Origin: Pyropia yezoensis
Lineage: Eukaryota > Rhodophyta > Bangiophyceae > Bangiales > Bangiaceae
Direction of reading: 5' to 3'
Assembly (NCBI GenBank): GCA_009829735.1
Contig: CM020619.1
Coordinates: 19,349,816-19,413,815, forward strand
DNA length: 64,000 nucleotides
A model generated the notes under the pieces. The model did not search any database and was not told the origin of the DNA. It saw only the letters and a list, made by a program, of their open reading frames with translations. Below are positions 54,750 to 64,000 of the stretch, piece by piece. How positions within the stretch are numbered: the stretch's first letter is position 1; every line of letters starts with the position of its first letter. Position numbers and translations under genes: made by a program.

Positions 54750-57328
54750 ATGGCGTCTGCTGGTGGCGGCGACGAGGATCGGCCGCCCCATCGACCCCGA
54801 GGTGAGCGCCTGTGTCGCCTGTGCAGGCTCTCCCGCTACGCCGACGACAACCACCCCCTTTGCCCTGCAACCTGTACTTGGCCCTGGGCGGCCCCCCCTG
54901 GGCTGTTGTACGAGGCGCGCCGGCGGGCGACCGGCCCTGTGTCGGGCCGTGAGCAAGCACGGCGTCTGGTGAGGCTGCTTTGGAGGGGGCCGCGCCTGCC
55001 GGTGTTCGAGTTTGGGCGACAGTCGCGCGGCGACGCGGGGAGCTCCCAGCCGCGCCCATTGCCTGCTGCGCCAGACTCTGGGCGGTTACAACTGACGGCG
55101 CCGGTGGACGCGCAGGGGCCATTGGACCACGGGAATCCTTCAGAAAGGGACTATCAGCAGAACTAACAGGGTCCCCCGCCGCCGCAGCAGCGCGGCTTCG
55201 ACGGGCAAGGGTACTGGGAGCGAGACCAAGCACGGTCAAGGCCTGCGACGCTGCAACATTTGAGGCCGCAACAGACCTCGTCCTCTTTGGAGCCCCACGG
55301 ACGGAGGTCGACGCCACCACCACACCAAGTCTACAGCCCGCAAACGCTGCCGCCCCGGCCACCTCCGCCGAGGTCGCCTTACTCTCGCGGCCGTGGGACC
55401 AGTTTCGACGGCCAGGCGTTCGCCGGGCGAGGGTGTCCGTTGCCGAACGGCGGGTGGCATTTGCAGCAAGGCCCACCGTCGTCGACACCGCGGCAGTTCC
55501 AGCCGCAGGGCCCCTCGCCGGAGCGACAGTTCGACCCGCACGGCCCCCCGCAGCAGGAGTTTGCGCAGGACCCGACGCGCAGAGACAAAGGCTATCCCCA
55601 CAACGAAGGGCCGTCACGCTGGAGGGGGAACGACCCTCGTCCGGGTCCGTCCCGGCAGTGACCTACTCTCGCGTTCTGGCGAGCAAGAAGCCCGCCAACG
55701 GCAGGAAGCGCAAGGGGGACGGGAATAACGAGGCGCCGGCGGGAGGTATGGGTTCTGGGCGCTCATAGACAGAGGCTGAGGACTGCGCCCTAGCTCGTGC
55801 GTACGCGGCGGTGGTGGTGGACAACAGCAATGGAGCCGACCAGACAAAGGCGGACTTGCGGATGAAGGTGCATCATGCGTACAAGATCCTTGTGGGCGAG
55901 AAGGACCTGCCGGATAACGAGGTGTCGCGGACGGCGCGGGCTCTGGAAGGGCGCTGGCCTACCGTTGCGCAGGGTGTGCACGCGTTTAAGGACACTGATC
56001 GCTGCGTCCGCAACCAGAACCTGACTGGCAACCTCGACGAGCAGGACCTGATCAGCGCCGCCACGGCGGTTATTTGCGGCAAGGGCGCGTACGCGGGCGT
56101 TAGCGAGGACCGCGACAAGGACAAGAAGAACGGTAAGTCTCGCGTTCGCATGCCCAAGGAGGCGACATGCGAATTTGTGGGCTGCTGGAAGGCGCTCCGT
56201 CACCTGGACATGTTCAGAGGGGCAGCCGCGGCAGACGCGACCCCGCTGCCGCCGTTGCCGCCTCCGTCTCTGGAAGCCGCGGAGGAGTCTGACGCGGAAG
56301 ACTCGGACATGATGGTGAAAGCGCCTCCTAAGACTGGCGCGTACGCACCCGCGCCGTTGGGAGTCAAGGCGGCCAAGCGCTATCGCAGTGAGGCGCGGTC
56401 GGTGGCACGCGGCGCCGCCATGGAGAGCGCCAAGAGCGCGGACGCTCTCGAGAGTATCGCGCGTTTGGCTGCGGCGTGCGCCCAGATCGCGGTTTTTTTC
56501 AGCCTTCATATGGCGGACAGCGCGGCGACCGCGGTCTTTAAGAAGAGGCAGACGATGGTGCTACTGGGGAAGGCGGCGGACAAGCACGGGGACGACTCGG
56601 CCAGCGACGATGAGAGTGAGCCCTACCGCAAGAAGCGCTTGTCCACTCGTGCTGCGCGCACACCGACCAGCACCCGAGGTGTGCCTGACATCAGCAGCAG
56701 CAGCAGCGCAGCCGTGACGCCTGTGCGCGTCCGCGCTCGGTGCGGTATGAAGCGGCTCACGCGCACCTCCACCCCCACCGACACGCGCGACACCGCGGGC
56801 CGACGTGCAGTGGACAAGGACCCCATGCCTGTGACGCGTCTCACGATGGACTCCGACTCGGACGTGCAGGTTGTGCAGGAGGCGCGGATTGCCCCGCGCA
56901 ACCCTACGACGCACCACGCGGCGAGCGCGGCGTCCGGTGGCCTGCCTTTGTCCGGGTCCTATGGCATTACGGCGGCTGCGCTGCTGGAGCAGGCGACTGT
57001 CAACCCCCCAATGCCGCTGCCCGCTGAACCCGTGCGCCTGGCTCCTCTACAAGCTCCTCGACTGGCGCCTCGACCAGCCGTCTTCCCCCAGGCGCTGGCC
57101 ACACCTCCCTCGCGCAATGTGTCACTCGGTGCCAAGGCCCAGCGCACCAAGGAGGCGGTGTCCAAGAGGGCGGCGCAGCCGCAGCCGTCCCCGACTATCC
57201 ACATCGACCTGACCGCCTCTGACGGCGGCGACGCCACCGACGCGGGTAAGGGTGTGGCACCGGAGGCCACGGACAGCGCTGCCGACCACAAGCTGACCGA
57301 CAGGAAGACTAACGCGGCGACCCTGTAG
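54750..57328 (+). pseudogene. Myb/SANT-like DNA-binding protein of a PIF/Harbinger element, disrupted
   Basis: PIF/Harbinger elements need a second, Myb-like protein that helps the transposase enter the nucleus and bind the ends. Start MASAGGGDED with a small Cys cluster (CRLCRLSRYADDNHPLC), then a Gln/Pro-rich segment. An in-frame TAA at 55167-55169 precedes QGPPPPQQRG (CAA to TAA fits). The frame shifts near 55657 into SKKPANGRKRKGDGN, a likely nuclear signal. TAG at 55766-55768 falls in GSGRS-(stop)-TEAEDCALARAYAAV, exactly where the conserved Myb Trp is expected (TGG to TAG). Then RALEGRWPTVAQGVHAF, NLDEQDLISAA and FVGCWKALRHLDMF fit the Harbinger Myb/NAM-like pattern. From 55769 to TAG at 57328 the frame is open, with a long Ser/Thr/Pro/Asp-rich tail. 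Confidence 0.7.
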
Positions 57329-58298
57329 GGCGCCTGTCACGCCCGTAACGCGCATGAGTTGCGCGCTTTTGAGAGCATTGTCCATGTTTAGTTTTGCGGC
57401 GTAACGCCGCATGTGTGTGCTTCGATGTGCGGCCCCACATGTACCTGCTTGTCTGTGCGGCCCTTTTGGGGCGCATTGTTTGTACCTGATTCTCTGCACG
57501 GCTCTTTTTGGCGTGCATCATGGTTTGAGCGGCATGTGCGAGCACTTGCCGCTCAATCAGCTCGTTGTCGAGGGATACCTCATGGTCGACGCGGTCACTT
57601 TCTGCCGCGTGGTGTTTGTTGTGTTGCTCGTGTGCTTGTTGTAGTTCCATGTTGTCGCGCTGGAAAAGGTTTTCTTTTTGTCCCCACTTGCCAGGGGACT
57701 TTTTTTTTTTCCTACATCTCTTGCCATCGCAACACGAAGGGAAAGGGTCCGCCTGCGTCGCTCGCCGTCTCATGTGGCGGGCACCCCACCCCTCAGTCGG
57801 GCATGGAAACGGCAAGCTCGGCCCGTCCATTGGGCGCCGTGCCGCGCCGTCGGTTCGCCTCGACGGCGGTGGCCAGCCGTTGCAGCTGCTCCCTTCTGTT
57901 GGAGCCGCCGCCTGAACGGCGGCTGCCGAGACGGCGGCTGCCGCATATTGGTGGTGGCCCCTCTGTCGGTCGTTTTGGAGTCGGTGTGGAGCAACGCGTC
58001 GCCTGAGCACGCGCGGCGCTGGACACCGGCGAAGGGAGCTGCGGTGTGCGAAGTGGAACGCAATGCCTCAATCCCCTCCTCTGTCTAAACTGTGCGAAGT
58101 GGAACGCAATGCCCCAATCCCCCCCCCTGTCCGGACTGTGCAAAGTGGACCGCAATGCTTCAATCCCCCCCGCTTTCCGGAGTACTGCTGCTCCCTCCTT
58201 CGCATTCAAGCACCAAAGAGCTCGGTCGGTGTTGAAGACGAGTTGAGTTCAAGGAAAAAAAAAAACCGACAAGCGGAAAAAAAAAACCTTTTCCCAAA
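57329..58298. other. Space between the two convergent Harbinger genes
   Basis: No ORF supported. It holds T-rich runs near 57666-57712, A runs near 58252-58287 and a threefold tandem repeat at 58042-58180. Both genes end into it, so it probably contains their polyadenylation regions. Confidence 0.5.
58042..58180 (+). repeat. Three tandem copies of a ~46-bp unit
   Basis: Each unit starts TGTGCGAAGTGGAACGCAAT (first copy slightly shorter, third with two changes), followed by CAATCCCC and a CTGTCCGGAC-like end. Confidence 0.85.
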
Positions 58299-60285
58299 CT
58301 ACAGATACGCCTCTAGCAGCTCTTCGTGCCTCTCCCAGCCGTGCTCGGTAAGATCCTTTCTCAGCTCGATGGACGCATTGGTATCCGTCGTCTCAACCCA
58401 GCGCATCAGCTGGGCGGCAAACAAGCCGTGCGGTCCCTCCGCCACGCGCTCACGCTCTGGCGCAGGATGAGGTACCGGCGCCACCTGACAGCCTCCAGAA
58501 GGACCCGCGTTACTTCCCGCGACACCGGTGGACACACCCTGTGCAGCTTTCTCGCATCTTGCCGTCTCATGCCCCGTATCTCTCCCCACAGCTCGCCCTG
58601 CGCCTGCATGGTCGTTGGCCGCAGGTGCGGCGCTGACAATGGCATCTCTGGGCGCTTGCCCAGTAGAATATGCGGCTGTAACGCAGCCTCGACGGTCCCT
58701 CTCCTGTCCAACGCGTGCCCCGCGTCCGTGCGCGTCGTGTAGAGAGGCCTCTGTGCGGGCAGCATCCGCTGCCCGACGTCGGCCCACAAATCCCTGTCGT
58801 TGCTGCTCCACAATCATGTTGTGTAGGATGGCGATAGCTTTGGACGTCGTGTTGAGCTGCTCGACGGTCCGATAGCGTGCCGGGTGGAGCGCAATATGGA
58901 ACCGGCTGGTGACAACCGCGAACAGGCGCTCAACGTCTTTGCGCACAGCCTCTTGAGGGCGGTTGAAGGTGCGCTCCTTCCGCGTCTCCGGTGCCGCGTA
59001 TGGCGAGACAAGAAATGGGTACCGTGGGGATATCCCATCCGCGAGGTAGTACAGCAACGACCGTTCATGCCCGTTGACGGTGTAGCGGTGGTCACTTGGC
59101 GGCCACGTTGATGACTGCACAGCATCAAATAGCGGCGACTCGCTGAGCACGTTCAAGTCGTTGTAGCTCCCAGGTGCCCCCACAAACCAATGCCAGATCC
59201 ACAAAATCTTCATCGCAAGCTGCCTCGATGACAATGGACCGAGACTTCTTGTGGCTGTGGTAGAGGCCGTGAAAGCCCTTGGGGCAAGCAGTCCACCGCC
59301 AGTGTGTGCAATCGATCGATCCAATACAGCCCGGGAGGCCGCGTTGCTTGTTCCGCGTCAGTATGGACTTCACCTCCGCGTCCGTAGGTTGCCGCAGGTA
59401 GTCGCCCGAAAAGCGCTTGACGACAAAGTCTAGTAGACGCTTCGTGCAGAGCGCCACGGTTGATAGAGACAAGCGCACGTACTCGTCCGCGCGGTCAAAA
59501 ATCTCGCCGTAGGCTATGAAGCGAAAGGCGGCGACAACCTTTTGAAGAGCGTGAGCTTGACGGAGGCCTGTCGCGTTGATAGTCTGCTTGAAGCCCACCT
59601 CGTTCTTGATCGCATGATAGACATGAAGGAAAATAGTGCGAGGAACTCGAAAGCGGCGCTCAAAGTCTGCCTCGTCGTATACCGGTGGCGCCCCCTCCAG
59701 CCCAAAGTAATCCCGCACGATGTTGTGGAGGCCAATGTCAAAATCCCGCGTCTTGTTCGCACGATGACCTCGTACAGACCCGCGGTAGTTGCGCTTCCGA
59801 GCGACGAAACCGACGGCCGTGCTGCGAGTGTGGGCACGCCGAGACGCCGTACGACGGGCCGCGAGCACGGCCACGAGGTCAGCCTTCTCTTCCTCGTCCA
59901 GCAAGTCCTGGCTGGCGACAAATGTAGCTTGGGCGTCCTCGCCGAGAGGGTTCCTTGTGGCGTTGATCCCAGGCTCGACCACGTCATCCATCGAGTCCGT
60001 GCCCACAACCGTATCAGAGCCCACCTCCTCGCGTTGCGGCTCCGCGGGGCTGGATGCCTGCCCGTTGTCGTGGTCGTCGTCGTCGTCGTGGTCGTCGTCG
60101 CGGTCGTGGCAGTGGATGGCGCGCAGGCGGTTGGCAATCGTCACCACGTCCACAACCGGCGGCTGCTCTGCCTCGATTGCCGGCCGCACGTGGTCGTGGC
60201 CGCGGTCGTGGTCGTGGTCGCACAGCTGCCCGTGCTCGTGTGGTCCTCCAGGCGATGTCAGCGCACCAGTATCGGGCGCGGACGC
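58299..60285 (-). pseudogene. PIF/Harbinger DDE transposase, one frameshift
   Basis: It catalyses Harbinger transposition together with the Myb-like partner encoded at 54750. The N-terminal part is Asp/His-rich with no ATG before DSMDDVVEP, so the start is unclear. Then DFERRFRVPRTIFLHVYHAI, AFRFIAYGEIFDRADEYVRL and GSIDCTHWRWTACPKGFHGL (first catalytic Asp). The frame breaks at an A4 run, 59203-59206 (T4 on the coding strand); one base fewer joins EAACDED to LWIWHWFVGAPGSYNDLNVL (second Asp). FNRPQEAVRKDVERLF gives the catalytic Glu, followed by AILHNMIVEQQRQG. The C-terminal extension of about 150 residues is of no known function. A single indel separates it from a full-length enzyme; an assembly error is possible. 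Confidence 0.85.
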
Positions 60286-60288
60286 CTA

Positions 60289-62165
60289 GCCGCGCGACGG
60301 CGACGACGGCGACGGACAGTCACCCTCCCGCACCCGCCGAATAGAGAGACGGAGCCATCCCCAGTTCCCTGCGTTGTCCTCCCCCCCTCCCCACACGCGC
60401 TCCTTGGGAGGGCCCCCCCCCTCGCTGCCCCCCCACGTCCCATGCCGGTGGAGAACGTGGACAGGGCGTTCCCTCCTGTGCCTGGCGCAGCACCCCCTTG
60501 CCCCCCCGACGCGGGCTGCTGGATGGGCCGGCCCGAGGCCAGGTGCCGTCACCCCCTTCCAGCTAGCCACACAGGGGCCGCTGCTCAGGGTCCCCGCTCG
60601 GGGTGAGCGTCTGTTTGTGGTTCCCATGGCACCCCACCGTAGTAGACCAACCCTGCTGGCGTCGGCAGGGGGCACGGGTGAGGCTGGTGGAGACCCCACG
60701 CGGGGTTCCCCGGACACACAGTGGGGCCAGGCATCGTACAGAGCAAGGGGCACGTCTGGAGGCTGCCACCAGAAGTCCCGTCGCCGGTGCGGGAGGGATG
60801 GCACAGCCCGCAACGTAAGCGTCGTCTGGGCACCCAGTGCAAACGTCTCCCGTACGAAAGCACCCCCTGCCGTGTTTCTGCGGCTGTCGTTGTGTGCTAC
60901 ATACCAGTCTGGTCGCCCCAGTGCGGCCACGGAGCCGCGAGATTGACACGCGCGAACACCGGGGGTCGATGCGCCCCGGCCAGGAAGTGGGCAGTGCGCC
61001 CGTCCGTGTGCCACCTGGACACGATCGAGCTATTCCAGTAGCGGTCACACATCAATCCAGGTGCTTCCCGGGCGCGTGTTCCTGGCCGCAAAATCACGCA
61101 CACAGAACCGATGTTGAATACGCGCTCAAACCACTTGCACGCTTCAAATCTTGTGCTTTAGGAGCACAAATTTGTAATTACGGGAACTAAACCTGCTCCA
61201 ATAGAGCCGCAAACTTGTGTGTATGTGTGAATCACGATCAGCCAATGGCGTGCGACATGCGTTCCGGAACGGCCCCAGCGCTTTACCAAGGACGCCGATT
61301 TGGAGGAGAGTGGCGCTTTTCCGGAACGGGCCGTCCGGTGAGCGGTGATAACTACATTCACCGTTTGGGGCCGTATCGTGCGTGACCGTGGTTGCGTTGA
61401 GGGAGCGTCGTTGCTGTGGACCCTCCTGGACGACCTGCGGCTCAATTTCGTTCAAATAATGTTGCCGTTTAACCAAATCTTCGCAACGTGGCACATATCG
61501 CGACGTTGGTGGTTTTGCTCTTACGCACAGCCAAGTGGAGTTTACAGCCCCGTTTGTGACCAACACTGCGGCCATCCTCGCAGAGAAGCGAAACATGGCG
61601 TGAGTGGGCACGGTTTTTGCATCGGGAACAAAATTTATTGTCATTTACAGACAACAAGCAATACGTAGTTTATTGCAATCGGCGACCTGGTCATCGACTG
61701 CAAAAGCTGCCGCGGAATAGGTCCTCAAAGACGTAGTTCTACTCGTCTGCTCGTGGTTCTGACCTACGAGCGTTCTCAGAGACCTTGTTTTGGTCTGTCG
61801 AGACTCAGTTCACAAAGAGTTCCCGACCTTTGTTCTTCGGGGAGTGCGTGGTGATGGCTTGTTGCAGTACCGCAGAGCACCAGCCAGGACCAAACACGCG
61901 AAAACCAAGTGTTGCCGACGAGCGATGTAACAATCCAGGGCGACCAAAACAGGGTCGCTGAGAATGCCTGTGAAGTCAGAAGTGCGCGGAGGTCAGCAAA
62001 AGTGCCTCATCGACACCCTCAAAGGCACCACTTTTGCGTCATCCGTTTGATTGCACAGCCCGACGAGGCTTGACCTCCCTGGTCTGGTGGTCATGAACAA
62101 CGTAAGACAGGTCTGTATGGTGTACTGAAGCACCCTCACTCGCAAAGTGCCACAAAACGAAGCTT
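60289..62165. other. Spacer; lower GC after 61.1 kb, no secure gene
   Basis: 61.1-62.1 kb is noticeably less GC-rich. On the minus strand two overlapping frames occur at 61144-61657. One reads NDNKFCSRCKNRAHSRHVSL with further Cys residues, suggesting a small zinc-binding remnant; the other is a 166-codon frame without motif. Neither is supported further. The right end of the Harbinger element should be here, but I could not find its inverted repeat. Confidence 0.35.
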
Positions 62166-63700
62166 TGGGCGCCAGCCAGGGAGCAGCGGCCAGCCGGGGG
62201 GCGGAGGCCAGCCGGCAGCGGTGCCCGCAGCGGTGGGGAGGCGGGGCACAGCTGGAGAAGGCGGCGACAGCAACGGGGAGGCGGCGACCAACCGGTGACG
62301 ACGAGAGGCGTTGCGGCCAGCCGGCGGCAGCGGCGGCCGGGGGAGCGGCGGTAGCGGCCGGGGGGCAACGGCCAGTCGGCGGTGGCGGGGGTGGCGGCCG
62401 GCCGGCACAGGTGGGTGGGAAGCGGCCAGCCGGCGGCAGCGACGGCGGCGGCGGCCAGCCTACAACGGCGGCGGCCGCGGCGGGGGGGGCAGAGGCCAAC
62501 CGGCGGCGGCGAGGGGGGGCGCCAGCGGGCGACGACGCAGCGGCCGCGGCAGCACCGGGGGGGGGGGCGGCCACCAGAATGCGGCGGCGGGGGCGGCCAG
62601 GCGGCGGCGGCGGGGGCAGCGGCCGTCCGGCGGCGGCGAGGGCAGAGGCCGGCAGGCGGGGCCTGCAGCCGCCGCAGGGGGGCGATGGGCTGTCGGCGGC
62701 GGCGGCGGCGGGAGCGGCGGTGGAACAGCGCCCAGCGGGCGGCGGCGGTGGTGGCGGCCAGTGGGCGGCAGCAGCGACACCAGCCGCAGCGGAGAGGCGG
62801 AGGAAGCGACCAGCAGCGATGGCAGGGGTGGCAGGGAGGCAGCGGCAGCGGTAGCGGTGGCGACGGCGGCGGCAGCGGGAAGGGGGCGGCGAGCAAACGG
62901 GGGCGACGAGGCCGGGGGCCAGCCGGCGGTGGCGGCGGCGGCGGCCAGGCGGCAGCTGCGGCAGCGGTGGCAGCCGGCCGGCGGCGGCGGCGGCAGCGGA
63001 AGTGGGGCAGCGGCCAGCGGGCGGCAGCGGCGGTGGCCGTTGCAGGGGACCGATGCGCGGGCGGCAACGGAAGCGGGGGTGGCGGCGGCATGGGGAGGGG
63101 GGGACGACCTGTCTGCAGCGGTTGGGGCGGCGGCCAGCCGGCGGTTGCGGGGGCGTATGCCAGCCGGCAGCGGCGGAGGCGGCCGCCAGCCGACGGTAGC
63201 GGACAACACGGCCAGCTGGCGGTGGCTGCGGCCGAGGTGAGCCGGCGGCGGCAACGGCAGAGGCGAGGGGGCAGCGGCAAGCCGGCGGCGGCGGCAGAGC
63301 CGGAAGGGTAGCTGCCAGCCGAAGGTGGCGGCGGCGGCAGCGCCGGGGGGGCCGCGGCCAGCCGACAGTGGCGGCGAAAGCGGCAGCGGCAGCGGCCAGG
63401 GGCCACCGTCCAGCGGGCAGCGGGGAGGGCACCAGCGAGCAGGCGGCCGCTGTGGCCGGGGAGGGGGGGCGATGGGCACCCTGCGGAGGCCCCGGCTGCC
63501 GCGGAGGGGGGGCGGCGGACGCCCGGCGGCGGCGGGTGCGACGGCCAGAGGGCGGCAGTGGCGGCAGAAGCGCCGGGCGGGCAGCGGCCAGCCGGCGGCG
63601 GCGGAGGCGGCTGCACCGGGGGGGCAGCGGCCAGCCGGCGGCGGCGAGGGTGGTGGCCAGCCGGGGGCGGCGGTGTCGGCCGCGGTGTGTGGCCGGTTGG
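62166..63700. repeat. Long degenerate GC-rich minisatellite
   Basis: About 1.5 kb in which the core GCGGCCAGCCGGCGGCGGCG recurs roughly every 25-50 bases with substitutions and indels. On the minus strand this reads as repeated AAAGWPPPP-like peptides in one frame after another, none of them convincing as a protein. Related words occur at 24.6-25.4 kb in the opposite orientation. Confidence 0.8.
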
Positions 63701-63770
63701 GCGTGGCGTTGGCCACGCTGCGTTCTGAGAGACACATTGCGCGCTAGTGTCTATTCTACTTTGTCAGAGC

Positions 63771-63802
63771 ATCAAATGATGCTCGCGTGAGCATCATTTG
63801 AT
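63771..63802. other. Perfect 14-bp hairpin with GCGT loop
   Basis: ATCAAATGATGCTC, then GCGT, then the exact inverted arm. It lies in a lower-GC stretch just past the minisatellite. It could be a transposon terminal fragment or a structured RNA. Nothing else is seen in 63701-64000. Confidence 0.7.
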
Positions 63803-64000
63803 CCTCCCCGAAATCGCCGTTTGCGGCACCTGGGAGCACGATTTTGGCTGCTTTGGTACCTATGAAGGCACGCCCAAGTTGTTCACGTCCAGGAAAGACA
63901 GAGGAACAGGGCGCTCTATAGCTCATGACGTCGCCGACGAGCAGCCGCATCCACATGACCTGATCCATTGTGACGGGGGAGAAGAGAGGGGTGGGAGAAA

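Noticed and set aside
59514..60606. Plus-strand and alternative minus frames opposite the Harbinger transposase
   Set aside because: These are shadows of the transposase coding strand.
61144..61644. 166-codon minus frame, with the overlapping Cys-containing frame
   Set aside because: Two frames of similar quality overlap, there is no start context and no recognised fold. It is mentioned only as a remnant.

Overview
This is nuclear DNA from a very GC-rich eukaryote. The serine protease gene has spliceosomal introns, and there are no operons or Shine-Dalgarno-type starts. Much of the DNA is G/C homopolymer, CCG/GGC repeat and G-tract. Every DNA transposon type present is a eukaryotic one. The overall texture (extreme GC, short introns, many decayed transposons, Fanzor, Crypton, PIF/Harbinger and pogo together) would fit an alga, for example a bangiophyte red alga such as Porphyra/Pyropia. 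That assignment is an inference from texture, not from a marker gene.

Layout. 0-2 kb: 3' part of a secreted trypsin-like serine protease in four exons, with three introns that all start GTACGT. 2-9.4 kb: no supportable gene. 9.45-10.46 kb: an Ala-rich bZIP protein. Its 3' third and 1.6 kb of downstream DNA (10.11-12.08 kb) are repeated directly at 38.11-40.05 kb. 12.2-16.2 kb (minus): a Fanzor (eukaryotic TnpB-like RuvC nuclease) broken by two in-frame TGA codons, with a roughly 0.65 kb block between the two halves of its zinc ribbon. 16.5-20.7 kb: Ala/Gly/Pro/Arg-coding GC-rich DNA, unresolved. 21.1-24.1 kb: an intact 981-residue Crinkler/RHS-type P-loop NTPase. 27.7-28.0 kb: an 11-bp repeat array and a 56-bp-arm palindrome. 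28.3-33.7 kb: scattered but ordered blocks of symplekin (mRNA 3'-end processing scaffold). 34.1-34.8 kb (minus): an orphan protein. 35.4-36.7 kb: a Crypton-like tyrosine recombinase with frame lesions. 40.4-42.4 kb: a Tc1/mariner-pogo-class element with 45-bp terminal inverted repeats and a transposase carrying two stops. 43.4-44.4 kb: a quinone-oxidoreductase pseudogene. 46-48.4 kb: G/C tracts, a (GGGGC)n run, an 8-bp minisatellite and a 119-bp MITE. 50.6-52.8 kb: an intact pogo element inserted at a TA inside a 122-bp repeat; the unoccupied repeat is at 40.15-40.27 kb. 54.7-60.3 kb: a PIF/Harbinger element with its two genes (Myb-like protein, plus; DDE transposase, minus), both mutated. 62.2-63.7 kb: a degenerate GC-rich minisatellite.

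The window is mostly a transposon graveyard around three host-type genes (protease, bZIP, symplekin). Most premature stops are single changes from CAG, CAA or TGG, which suggests C:G to T:A decay. The intact pogo transposase and the intact Crinkler-type NTPase stand out against it. Coding calls in the most GC-rich parts rest on motif recognition by eye, and frame changes there may be real lesions, introns or homopolymer errors in the assembly.
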